DNA of 64,000 nt, from positions 62,001 to 126,000 of the forward strand of contig NZ_BPQV01000010.1 in assembly GCF_022179465.1 (NCBI RefSeq). Direction: 5' to 3'. The notes under the pieces are model-generated. The model was not told the DNA's origin. It worked only from the letters and a program-made list of their open reading frames with translations, and made no database searches. The DNA comes from Methylobacterium organophilum (GTDB lineage: Bacteria; Pseudomonadota; Alphaproteobacteria; Rhizobiales; Beijerinckiaceae). Below, one piece after another: positions 17,480-25,185 of the stretch (the first letter of the stretch is position 1; each line of letters opens with the position of its first letter). A program made the translations under genes and the position numbers.

Positions 17480-18224
17480 CGAGGCCGGCGACGGCCGGGG
17501 CGCGGCCGGACAGGCGGAAGCGCTCGGTGCGTTCCTCGGCGGCGAGCCGCCGGGCCAGGCCGTCGGGGCCGCCGAACTGGAAGCCGATCTGGCTGGCATA
17601 GGCCGCGCAGGCGGCTTCCTTGCGCGCCTCCGTCCCCGCGCCGAAGCGCAGGGTCGCCACCGGCAGGCGGGCGAAGCGCGTGCGGCACGGCTCCTTCGGC
17701 GCGGGGACGCGCACGGTGTAGGGGAAGTCGCGCCACCACAGCGCCGTGCTCCGGCGGCAGACCGCCTGGAGGGCGCGCACGACATGGACATGGTCGACAT
17801 GGCCGCCGATGGCCTGGGGCGCCAGAACCAGATCCGGCTCCATGTCGGGAATCAGCCGCTCGAAGGCATCGGCGAGGCCGAGTTCGATCCGGTCGTCGGG
17901 CCGGATGCCATCGAACAGCGCCGGGGCCGACTCGTAGCCGCGGTGGGGCGCCTCGCGGAAGGGCAGGTGCACCGGCTCGGCGACGCCGAGCGCCCGCATG
18001 GCCGCCGCATCCTCCTGCCGGCGCAGGGCCATGTAGTCGGTCTCCGCGGACAGCCCCTTGTCGAGCTGGCAGGCCAGGGCGAAGCCCTGGGGGTGGGGCA
18101 CCGAGGCCGTGAAGACGGTGGCGACCACCACCTCCCAACCCGCGGCGGCCAGATGCGCGAGCAGGCCCCCGGCGGAGAAGGCGGCGTCGTCGAGATGGGG
18201 CGAGATGGCGAGCGCGGTCGGCAT
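17463..18224 (-). CDS. PIG-L family zinc-dependent deacetylase
   Basis: A 253-residue LmbE/PIG-L enzyme. This family removes acetyl groups from N-acetylglucosamine-containing compounds (MshB in mycothiol, BshB in bacillithiol, PIG-L in GPI anchors). The metal and catalytic motif is SPHLDDAAFSAGG with H10, D12 and D13, and the second motif GGHVDHVH gives H142, D144 and H145. Its start overlaps the stop of the GT4 gene by one base (TGATG) and its end overlaps the UDG-like gene. Placed right after a glycosyltransferase and in one operon with inositol-phosphate synthase, it probably deacetylates a sugar conjugate made by them. Confidence 0.9.
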   Translation of the reverse strand: MPTALAISPHLDDAAFSAGGLLAHLAAAGWEVVVATVFTASVPHPQGFALACQLDKGLSAETDYMALRRQEDAAAMRALGVAEPVHLPFREAPHRGYESAPALFDGIRPDDRIELGLADAFERLIPDMEPDLVLAPQAIGGHVDHVHVVRALQAVCRRSTALWWRDFPYTVRVPAPKEPCRTRFARLPVATLRFGAGTEARKEAACAAYASQIGFQFGGPDGLARRLAAEERTERFRLSGRAPAVAGLDVAAA

Positions 18225-19447
18225 CAGAGCAGATGCGGCTCCTTGCGGAATCGGCAGGCGGGATCGTGCGGCAGGAGGTCTGAAAAGCCCGTCCGGGGCG
18301 CTTCGTTCCGGATGGCGGCGTAGACCTCCATGATCTGCCGGCCCACCGCCCTCCAGGAATAGACCCGGCGGCACTCGTCGAGGCCGTCGCGGGCGAGGCG
18401 GCGGCGCAGGGGTTCGTCCGCGATCACCCGAACGAGCGCCCCGGCCAGGGCCGTCACGTCGCCCGGCTCGACGAGGAGGCCGTTCTCGCCGTCGCGCAGG
18501 CAATCCGACACGCCGACGGAATGGGTCGAGACCACGGCGAGACCGGCGGCCATGGCTTCGAGGATCGTGTTGGAGAAGCCCTCGGCATAGGTCGGCGAGA
18601 CGAAGACATCCGCCGCCCGGTAGAGCTCGGGCACGGTGTCGTACGCGGCATAGCCGGTGAAGCGCACCTCGTCCGTGGAGAAGCCGAGGGCCTGCGCCTT
18701 CTCCTGCGACGGCGCGACGTCCGGGCCGATGCCGGAGATCGTGACGGCGAAGGGCGTGCCCCGCTGCTTCAGAAGGGCCAGGGCGTCGAGGAAGTCGAGC
18801 ACGCCTTTCCGGCGGTCGACGCGGCCGTGATAGAGCAGGCGCACCGGGCCGGCACGATCCCCCTCCCCCGGCGTGAACCGGGCGGTGTCGACGGCGCCGG
18901 GCACGATGGTGAAGCGGGCCGGGTCCGAGCCGAGGCGATCGCAGACCTCCTTCACGAAGGATCGGCCGCCGATCAGCAGGGCGTTGGCCTCGGCCAGAAC
19001 CGTGCACATCGCGACGCGGTGCGTCTCGCAGCAGGAGCCGACCCAGTGGCCGTCCCCGCCCTGGATCGAGACCACGCTCGGCACGCCGATCCGCTTGGCC
19101 GCGAGCAGCACCGCCCAGCCGGTCGGGTAGCCGTATTGCGCGTGCAGGATGTCGAAGGGCCTCCGCGCGTGCTCGGCGCGGATCGTGGCGACCATGGTAT
19201 CGATGTCGCGCTCGAAATCGCCGCCGCCCTGCTCGCCGCGCTGCTCCAGGCCGATCACCCGCACGCCGGGCACCGGCGGGGGCGGGCCGCCGCCATAGAC
19301 CCGCGTGCCGAAGGCGTCGCCGCGATATTGCGAGATCATCGTGACGTCGTGACCCGCGGCGACGAGCTCGCGCAGCAGGTTCTGCGCGTAGACGCTCATA
19401 CCGGATATCGCCGGGAAGTAGCGGCGGCTGACGAAGCAGATCCTCAT
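18224..19447 (-). CDS. Glycosyltransferase family 4 protein (MshA-like context)
   Basis: A 407-residue GT-B glycosyltransferase. The N-terminus RICFVSRRYFPAISGMSVYAQNLLREL is a classic acceptor-domain start, ILHAQYGYPTGW lies mid-domain, and the donor domain has LLYHGRVDRRKGVLDFLDAL and EGFSNTILEAMAAGLAVVST with the E-x7-E pair. The operon also encodes inositol-phosphate synthase and a PIG-L deacetylase, the same trio that begins mycothiol synthesis, so transfer of a GlcNAc-like sugar to an inositol derivative is plausible. The ATG at 19447 overlaps the upstream stop by four bases. Substrates are inferred only from context. Confidence 0.88.
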   Translation of the reverse strand: MRICFVSRRYFPAISGMSVYAQNLLRELVAAGHDVTMISQYRGDAFGTRVYGGGPPPPVPGVRVIGLEQRGEQGGGDFERDIDTMVATIRAEHARRPFDILHAQYGYPTGWAVLLAAKRIGVPSVVSIQGGDGHWVGSCCETHRVAMCTVLAEANALLIGGRSFVKEVCDRLGSDPARFTIVPGAVDTARFTPGEGDRAGPVRLLYHGRVDRRKGVLDFLDALALLKQRGTPFAVTISGIGPDVAPSQEKAQALGFSTDEVRFTGYAAYDTVPELYRAADVFVSPTYAEGFSNTILEAMAAGLAVVSTHSVGVSDCLRDGENGLLVEPGDVTALAGALVRVIADEPLRRRLARDGLDECRRVYSWRAVGRQIMEVYAAIRNEAPRTGFSDLLPHDPACRFRKEPHLL

Positions 19448-20337
19448 GCGGTCGGCAGTCCCGGGATCGGGGTTTCGCGGGGCGTCGCGTCCGGCGGTGG
19501 CAGGCCGGGACCCGGCCGGCGGCAGCTGCGCAGGTGGTCCAGGGCCTGGGCCACCATCACGTCGGCCCGGTGGCTCTCGCGGGACAGCTCGACGCAGACG
19601 AGCTTCCGGAAATCCACCGCCTCCAGGGCGTCGAGCACGGCAGGAACGTCCATGTCGCCCTCGCCGAAGGGGAGGTGCACGTGCACGCCCCGCTTCATGT
19701 CCTCGATCGCCACCGTGCCGAGCCGGGGGGCGAATTCGTATACGGCCGCGGCCGGATCGCGCTCGCCGGTGACGAGGCAATGGCCGGTATCGAGGGCGAG
19801 CGTCAGGCCGGGCAGGTCGAGGGCGGCGAAATCGTCGAGCGTCTCGATCAGCATGCCGGGCTCCGGCTCCAGGGCCGCGACCACGCCCTTCTCGGCGGCA
19901 AAGCCGGCGACCTCCGTCAGCCCCTCGATCAGCCAGCGCCGCGCCTCGGACCGGTCGATGCCGGGCTTGAGCACGCCGGCCCAGAAGGAGACCGCCTCCG
20001 CCTCCAAGATCCCGCCGATCTCGATGGCCCGCTTGAGGAAGCCGACCCGCCGGGCGCGGCCGGCGGCGTCCGCGGTGACGAGCGTCGGCTCGTGCTTGGC
20101 GGTGGGGTCGAGGAGGAAGCGGGCGCCCGTCTCGATGACGCAGCCGAGTTCCAGCCGCTTCAGGATGCTGGCGATGCGGTCCGCCTCGACCACCCAGTTC
20201 TCGGCGAAGGGATCGAGGTGGTGGATGTCGAGGGTCAGGGCGACGCCGTCATAGCCCGCATCCTTGATGAGGCGGATCGCATCCTCGATGCGATGGTGGG
20301 CGGTGCCGTTGGTGTTGTAGGCGAAGCGCAGGGTCAT
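19444..20337 (-). CDS. Sugar phosphate isomerase/epimerase (AP-endonuclease-2-like TIM barrel)
   Basis: A 297-residue TIM-barrel protein of the xylose-isomerase-like / AP endonuclease 2 family, which includes inosose dehydratase, inosose isomerase and hydroxypyruvate isomerase. Metal-ligand positions are visible at ALEPEPG (glutamate), LALDTGHCL (Asp and His), and VCVELSRESH (final glutamate), with HVHLPFGEGDMD before it. Membership in an operon with an inositol-phosphate synthase and a Gfo/Idh oxidoreductase makes a cyclitol substrate attractive, but this is inferred. The ATG at 20337 overlaps the upstream YcaO stop by four bases. Confidence 0.85.
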   Translation of the reverse strand: MTLRFAYNTNGTAHHRIEDAIRLIKDAGYDGVALTLDIHHLDPFAENWVVEADRIASILKRLELGCVIETGARFLLDPTAKHEPTLVTADAAGRARRVGFLKRAIEIGGILEAEAVSFWAGVLKPGIDRSEARRWLIEGLTEVAGFAAEKGVVAALEPEPGMLIETLDDFAALDLPGLTLALDTGHCLVTGERDPAAAVYEFAPRLGTVAIEDMKRGVHVHLPFGEGDMDVPAVLDALEAVDFRKLVCVELSRESHRADVMVAQALDHLRSCRRPGPGLPPPDATPRETPIPGLPTA

Positions 20338-21950
20338 GCGCGCCTCCGTTCGGCCCGGCGCCCCTGCCGCTCGTAGCGGAAGGGCGCGTGGTGGGATTCC
20401 GGCTCGCGATAGAGGGGGTAATGCGAGCCCATGATCTCCTCGGCCAGCGCCACGTCGAAGAGCGGCTGGCCGCCGAAGCGCTCCAGGGCTTCCGGTGTCA
20501 GGCGAACCGGCTTCAGGGTCTCCGTCGGCGCTCCGAAGCGGATCAGGGGATGGTCGCGCTCGATCAGCTTGCGGGCGTTGCGCTCGCCGATGCGGTAGTA
20601 GCTCATGGTCTCGACCTCGAGACCGGGCACGATCGCCTTCACCGTGCCGATGCCGGAGCCGGTCGGGGCGCAATCGACGTAGAGCACGTCGAAGCCCTCC
20701 GCCTCCAGGCGCTCCCGGGCGATGCGGCCGCGGGCCTGCCCGTCCGGCGCCTCGGTGGTGGGCAGCGTCGAGAAGGCTTTGGTCGAGCGCTGGGCGTAGA
20801 CCGTGTCCGCCAGCACGTCCCGCAGCTCGGTCTTGGATAGCTCGATCCAGGCAAGCATGGCCTGGAGGGCCCGGCTCTCCTCCAGGTCGAGGCTCGGCAG
20901 GGCCTTGTCGATGAAGGCCTGGACGTAGCCCGGCGGCGCCACCGTGTCGGCCAGCGCGAGCGGGCCGTGGCCGAAGGTCTTGCGCACCCGCGCGGCCTGG
21001 AATTCGAGGAGCGCCTTGCGCAGGGCCCGCTCCCGGTCCGGGTCGCAGGCCTCGCCGCAGGCCGAGAGGGCGATCGGGGCGGGGGCGTCGTCCGGGTTCT
21101 CGTCGTAGCCCACGACGTAGAGATTGGTCAGGCCGAACTGGTCGGTGGCGAATTTCGGCAGCGCCCGGATGCCGAGGGCGGCGAGGCGGTCGAGCATGCC
21201 CCGGGTCTCGGGGCCGATGCCGTCGAGGTCGAGCATCACCCCCTGGTCGAGGGCGCGGAAGAGCAGGCCGTTGCCGTCGCGCTGCAGCAGTTCGAGCAGG
21301 CCGTGGCCGAGGGCGAAGGCGGTGTCCGGCCCGGCGCCGAGGCCGTTGGTGATGAGGTTGGTGAAGGGGGTGTAGCCCGGGCGCAGCTCGAAATAGTCGG
21401 TCGCGGCGATGTCCAGGGGCACCAGAACGGTCTCTCCGGTGCGGGCGCGGATCGCCGGCGCCCAATCGAGGGGCGTGTCGCGTCCGACCGGCGAGCCCGC
21501 CGGCAGGCAGAGGGTCAGCGGGTCGGCCACCGATGAGGCGCCGTGCACCCGCACCAGGTCGTGATAGGCGATCCCGGTCTCGTAGCGTTTCGCCCGCTCC
21601 GGGAAGCTGACGGAGGACATCAGGTTCTCGGCGATCTCGGCGACGGCACCGATCAGGGCTTCGTCGTCGGTGGCGCCGTAGCCGATCCCCGAAGGCATGG
21701 CGCCCACGAAGAAGGGGTCGTCGAGGAACAAGGCCACGAACCAGACCGGGATGCCGGTGCGGTCGAGGGGCGCGATGTTGAAGCCGACGATGCGGCCCTC
21801 GGGCAGCACGTCGAGATAGGCGCGCACCGCATCCGGCAGCCGCTCGGGCAGGCCCTCGATCCGGCGGGGGGCGCCGTAGCGGTACCGCCGCGGGGCCTTC
21901 AGGCTGGCGTGGCGAGCCCGGTCGTCCTGGTCGAGCGCGGTCGTGGTCAT
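20334..21950 (-). CDS. YcaO domain protein (ATP-dependent amide-activating enzyme)
   Basis: A 538-residue YcaO protein. YcaO enzymes use ATP to phosphorylate an amide oxygen, leading to azolines, thioamides or amidines, usually on peptides. The ATP/Mg site is recognisable: GIGYGATDDEALIGAVAEIAEN (about 88-109, E105 and E108), TNGLGAGPDT with LLELLQRD (201-225), and ALRKALLEFQAARVRK with E316 and R321. A PGLEVETMSYYRIGERN block follows. The C-terminus is basic and lacks the PxPxP tail common in azoline-forming types. No TfuA, cyclodehydratase partner or precursor peptide was seen beside it, so a non-peptide substrate is possible. It is embedded in the inositol operon. Confidence 0.9.
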   Translation of the reverse strand: MTTTALDQDDRARHASLKAPRRYRYGAPRRIEGLPERLPDAVRAYLDVLPEGRIVGFNIAPLDRTGIPVWFVALFLDDPFFVGAMPSGIGYGATDDEALIGAVAEIAENLMSSVSFPERAKRYETGIAYHDLVRVHGASSVADPLTLCLPAGSPVGRDTPLDWAPAIRARTGETVLVPLDIAATDYFELRPGYTPFTNLITNGLGAGPDTAFALGHGLLELLQRDGNGLLFRALDQGVMLDLDGIGPETRGMLDRLAALGIRALPKFATDQFGLTNLYVVGYDENPDDAPAPIALSACGEACDPDRERALRKALLEFQAARVRKTFGHGPLALADTVAPPGYVQAFIDKALPSLDLEESRALQAMLAWIELSKTELRDVLADTVYAQRSTKAFSTLPTTEAPDGQARGRIARERLEAEGFDVLYVDCAPTGSGIGTVKAIVPGLEVETMSYYRIGERNARKLIERDHPLIRFGAPTETLKPVRLTPEALERFGGQPLFDVALAEEIMGSHYPLYREPESHHAPFRYERQGRRAERRRA

Positions 21951-22053
21951 GGCGTTCCGGTCCTTGCTCGAACGGTTCCCGTCCCGCTGGGTCGCCCCTC
22001 CCCGGCTCGGGACGGTGCGGCCTCGCGGTCCGGTCTCCTCCCCGTGTCGTCGT

Positions 22054-23058
22054 TCAGGCCGCTCCCGCATAGGCGCGGGCGACGAGGCGCATGGTGTGCA
22101 GGTCGCGCTCGGCCGAGTAGGCGGCGCGGCCCTCCGGGTCCCGCAGGGCGGCGCTGAAGCTGCGCACCTGCTGCACGAAGGGCGAAAGGGTCTCGTCGAA
22201 GGCGATCGGCTCGGACAGGCCGGTCTCGCCCCCGGTGAAGCTGAGGCGGCCTCCCGCCGTCTGGCCCATCGTGTCCTCGGCGGTGAGGAGGCCTGCGGTG
22301 CCGACGACTTCCAGGCGCCGCCGGGGCAGCGGGTCGGGGCAGTTATAGGCGACATGGAGCTGGGCGAGCGCGCCCGATCCCGTCCGCCCGACGAGCACGG
22401 CGCCGTCGTCGACCGCGTAATCCTGGGCGCGGGACTGGGTCAGGGCGGCGATGTCGCGGAGCGGCTCGTCGAGTAGGAAGTCGACCAAGTCGATCCCGTG
22501 GGGGGCGAGGTCGATCAGAGCGCCGCCGCCGGCCCGGCCGGCGTCGATGCGCCAATTGTCCTGGCCCTGGAAAGCGGCCCAGTCCCGCCCGAGCCAGCAG
22601 GCATAGACGATGCGCACGCTCGTCACCGTGCCGAGCCGCCCCGCCCGGATCGCGTCGCGCATGGCGATATGGGCCGGGTGGTGCCGCTGGTCGAAGGCGG
22701 TGCCGTAGAAGGCGCCGGCCCGCCAGACCGCTGCTGCGATCGCCTCGGCATCGGCCAGGGAGGCCGCCATCGGCTTCTCGCAGAGCACGGCCTTGCCGCT
22801 GGCGGCAAGCGCCTCCACGGCCTCGCGATGCAGGTGGTTCGGGGTCGCGACATAGACCGCCTCGATCTCGTCCTCCGCGATCAGGTCTGCGAGATCGGCA
22901 TGGGCGCGCGCGCCGTCCGCCTCCGCCTTCGCCCGTGCCCGCGGATCGGGATCGGCGACGGCGACGAGGCGGTGCCCCGCCGCGGCGATCGCCGGCATCA
23001 TGTAGTCGCGCGCGACCCATCCGTAGCCGACGATGCCCCAGCCGACGCGGTCGCCCAT
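22054..23058 (-). CDS. Gfo/Idh/MocA family NAD(P)-dependent oxidoreductase
   Basis: A 334-residue oxidoreductase. The Rossmann motif GWGIVGYGWVARDYMMPAI begins at residue 6, the family's EKPMA motif with catalytic lysine is near residue 95, and the substrate domain has GGGALIDLAPHGIDLVDFLL, where the HxxD pair follows. The family includes inositol 2-dehydrogenases and sugar dehydrogenases. In an operon with inositol-phosphate synthase it is a good candidate to oxidise an inositol or a sugar intermediate. The start overlaps the stop of the methyltransferase gene by one base. A 103-bp gap separates it from the downstream YcaO gene. Confidence 0.88.
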   Translation of the reverse strand: MGDRVGWGIVGYGWVARDYMMPAIAAAGHRLVAVADPDPRARAKAEADGARAHADLADLIAEDEIEAVYVATPNHLHREAVEALAASGKAVLCEKPMAASLADAEAIAAAVWRAGAFYGTAFDQRHHPAHIAMRDAIRAGRLGTVTSVRIVYACWLGRDWAAFQGQDNWRIDAGRAGGGALIDLAPHGIDLVDFLLDEPLRDIAALTQSRAQDYAVDDGAVLVGRTGSGALAQLHVAYNCPDPLPRRRLEVVGTAGLLTAEDTMGQTAGGRLSFTGGETGLSEPIAFDETLSPFVQQVRSFSAALRDPEGRAAYSAERDLHTMRLVARAYAGAA

Positions 23059-24242
23059 CACCAACGCTCCGGCAGATCGACGAATTCGCGCCGGCGGATC
23101 CGCTCGGCCTCGGCCGCCTGGAGGTCGCCGTCCCAGGTGATCGCATCCGGACCGTGGGAGCGGAGTGGATAGGTCACGCGGTCGGCGTATTCGGCCTCGT
23201 AGCGCTCGGAGGGCCAGCGGATCGCGAAGCCGCCGCCGGAGTCCGGCACGTAGAGCGGGTTGAGGCGCAGATGCGCGTCCGCCGGCGGCAGGGTGATGCC
23301 GTCGAGCACGGCGCGGGGCGCCGGGCGCATGCCGGGGCCGGCGACGAGGGAGAAGGCTTCGCAGGTCTTGAGCGCGTTGGGCTCGCGCGGATGCGGGGCC
23401 CGCGCCTCGACCAGGGCTTGGGTCAGCTCCGCGTCGTCGTAGACGAGGCCGTCCGGGAACAGCTCCTCGATCTCCGAGGCCGAGACCGCCTTGCCCGCCG
23501 AGAAGCCCGGGCAGCCGCTGTTGTGGATGTGGCTGAGGGCCAGCCAGCCCTCCTCCCCCGCGGTGTGGCGCAGGCATTCGAGCACCCGGGCCTTGTCGTC
23601 GAGGAAGTAGAAGGCGTCGTTGCAGAGCGCGAGGTCGACGGAGGCCGCCGGCACCGGCCAGTGCGGCGAGGCGGCATCGAAGCAGAGCAACTGCGCATCC
23701 GGCCCGACCACCCAGTTGCGGGCGACCCAGAGCTTGCCGAAGACCACGTCGCCGCCCGCCACCTTGCAGCCGCGCCGGAGCATCTCGCGCAGGTAATGCC
23801 CGATGCCGCAGGCGAGCTCGAACACGCAGGCCGGCTCGTTCCAATGGGCCTCGAGCAGGCTGAGCCCGGCGAGATAGGTCGGGTCGGTCCAGCGGTTGAC
23901 GAAGTAGTCGCCCACCCGGCCCCAGCCGAGCAGGTCCACCGCCTCGCGCAGCGTCGCCCGGGTCCGGTCGGCGACGAGGCGGTGCAGGGAATCCGGGTCG
24001 GCGGCCGGCCCGTTCCACCAATCGTCCTGATCGGCGAGCAGGCCGATCAGGGCCTCCTCGGTCGCGCCCTTGTCGATGGCGGCGAGGGTGCGGGCGACGA
24101 GCTCGTCGCGCCCCACCCGCAGATAGGGAATGCCGTCGATCACGGGCCAGCGCTCGCCGGTCCCCCCATCCTTCAGGATGTGGGGGCCGTCGGCCTTCAG
24201 CCGGTTGCCGGTCGTCGGCGAGAGGGGATCGAACGGGATCAT
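23058..24242 (-). CDS. SAM-dependent methyltransferase with Trm112-like N-terminus
   Basis: A 394-residue protein. The first 45 residues (IPFDPLSPTTGNRL to WPVIDGIPYLR) resemble the small Trm112-like zinc-ribbon domain, although no cysteine cluster is kept. A class I methyltransferase domain follows with motif I as VFELACGIGHY (about 140-150), VAGGDVVFGKLW and LALCNDAFYFLDD. The C-terminal 130 residues are not recognised. It presumably methylates an intermediate of the operon's product. It starts 28 bases downstream of the HD-like gene and overlaps the oxidoreductase gene by one base. Confidence 0.8.
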   Translation of the reverse strand: MIPFDPLSPTTGNRLKADGPHILKDGGTGERWPVIDGIPYLRVGRDELVARTLAAIDKGATEEALIGLLADQDDWWNGPAADPDSLHRLVADRTRATLREAVDLLGWGRVGDYFVNRWTDPTYLAGLSLLEAHWNEPACVFELACGIGHYLREMLRRGCKVAGGDVVFGKLWVARNWVVGPDAQLLCFDAASPHWPVPAASVDLALCNDAFYFLDDKARVLECLRHTAGEEGWLALSHIHNSGCPGFSAGKAVSASEIEELFPDGLVYDDAELTQALVEARAPHPREPNALKTCEAFSLVAGPGMRPAPRAVLDGITLPPADAHLRLNPLYVPDSGGGFAIRWPSERYEAEYADRVTYPLRSHGPDAITWDGDLQAAEAERIRRREFVDLPERW

Positions 24243-24270
24243 GGGCAGGACAGATAAGGCCCGAGCGCGA

Positions 24271-25185
24271 TCATGGGATATGCATGTCGCGCAGGACGCG
24301 ATCCTGAAACTCCTTCACGGGGCCGGCATGGACCAGCTCCATCTCCCCGAGCACCGTCTCCATGGTGAGGGAGGCCGCCCGCAGGTGCTGGGCGATCTGC
24401 AGCACGCGGTCGATCGAATCCGCCGCGTGGAAGGCGCGGCCCTCGGCGGTGGAATCGTCCGGCAGGACGGCGCGGGCGCGGGCGACCGTCTCGCGCAGCG
24501 GCGCGTCGAGTTCGTTCAGCGCGCACTCGGAGAGGCGGCCGACGATGGGCCAGAGATGGTCGCCGAGCAGCATCTCCCCGGTGAAGCCGGCATCCGGCAT
24601 CTCCGCATTGTGGACGTGATGCGCCAGGGCGGCGAGGAAGACGGTGGTGGGGTCGGCCCGGTAGAACGGGCTGAGGCAGACACCGTAGACCGCGACGACC
24701 AGGCAATGCTCGGCATGGTTCTCCGGCGGCTCCAGCAGGATGCGCGGCTTGCCGGGGCAGGTGACGCCGGCCCGGGGTTGGCGGGCGAGTGCCGGCACGA
24801 AGCGCGGCAGCGCGCCGGCGGGCAGCGGCGCGGCGTGTCGCAGATGCGCCCGCAGACGGGAGCGCAGCGGTTCTTCCACGGCCCCCGTCACGGCGTCGAA
24901 GCCGGCCACGAGGATCTCCGCCGCCTGGGCCTCGTCGAGGCCGGCAGAGGCGAGGAAAGGTTCGTCGATGTCGCAGAGGCGCGTCGCGGCCAATGCGTTC
25001 GCCGTGATCCGGAGGGCCACCGTCTCGGGCTCCGCGCCGCCGGTGAGGGCGACCCAGCCCTGGGCGAAGAGCCGTTCGGCGATGGAGCCGTCGCGCCCGG
25101 CGGAGCGGACCCGTTTCAGGTCGCCGAGTTCCACCAGGAGCTCCCGCAGCGCCAGGGGCGCCGCGGGCGAGGCCTCGAAGTCCAT
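24271..25185 (-). CDS. HD-like domain protein of the inositol operon
   Basis: A 304-residue protein whose middle resembles the HD superfamily: ENHAEHCLVVAVYG (H157, H160), a hydrophobic helix ending LAALAHHVHNAE (H189, H190, H192) and AADSIDRVLQ (D256, D259). In ordinary HD enzymes the second element is a His-Asp pair; here the aspartate position is a histidine, so metal binding must differ. HD proteins include phosphohydrolases and the diiron oxygenases (MIOX, PhnZ), both of which would make sense beside inositol-phosphate synthase. The first 120 residues are not recognised. The ATG at 25185 overlaps the synthase stop by one base. Confidence 0.62.
   Translation of the reverse strand: MDFEASPAAPLALRELLVELGDLKRVRSAGRDGSIAERLFAQGWVALTGGAEPETVALRITANALAATRLCDIDEPFLASAGLDEAQAAEILVAGFDAVTGAVEEPLRSRLRAHLRHAAPLPAGALPRFVPALARQPRAGVTCPGKPRILLEPPENHAEHCLVVAVYGVCLSPFYRADPTTVFLAALAHHVHNAEMPDAGFTGEMLLGDHLWPIVGRLSECALNELDAPLRETVARARAVLPDDSTAEGRAFHAADSIDRVLQIAQHLRAASLTMETVLGEMELVHAGPVKEFQDRVLRDMHIP

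Noticed and set aside
15569-18112. An 847-codon plus-strand reading frame
   Set aside because: It runs opposite the UPF0104, UDG-like and PIG-L genes, all with clear motifs, and shows low-complexity Gly/Arg/Glu composition.
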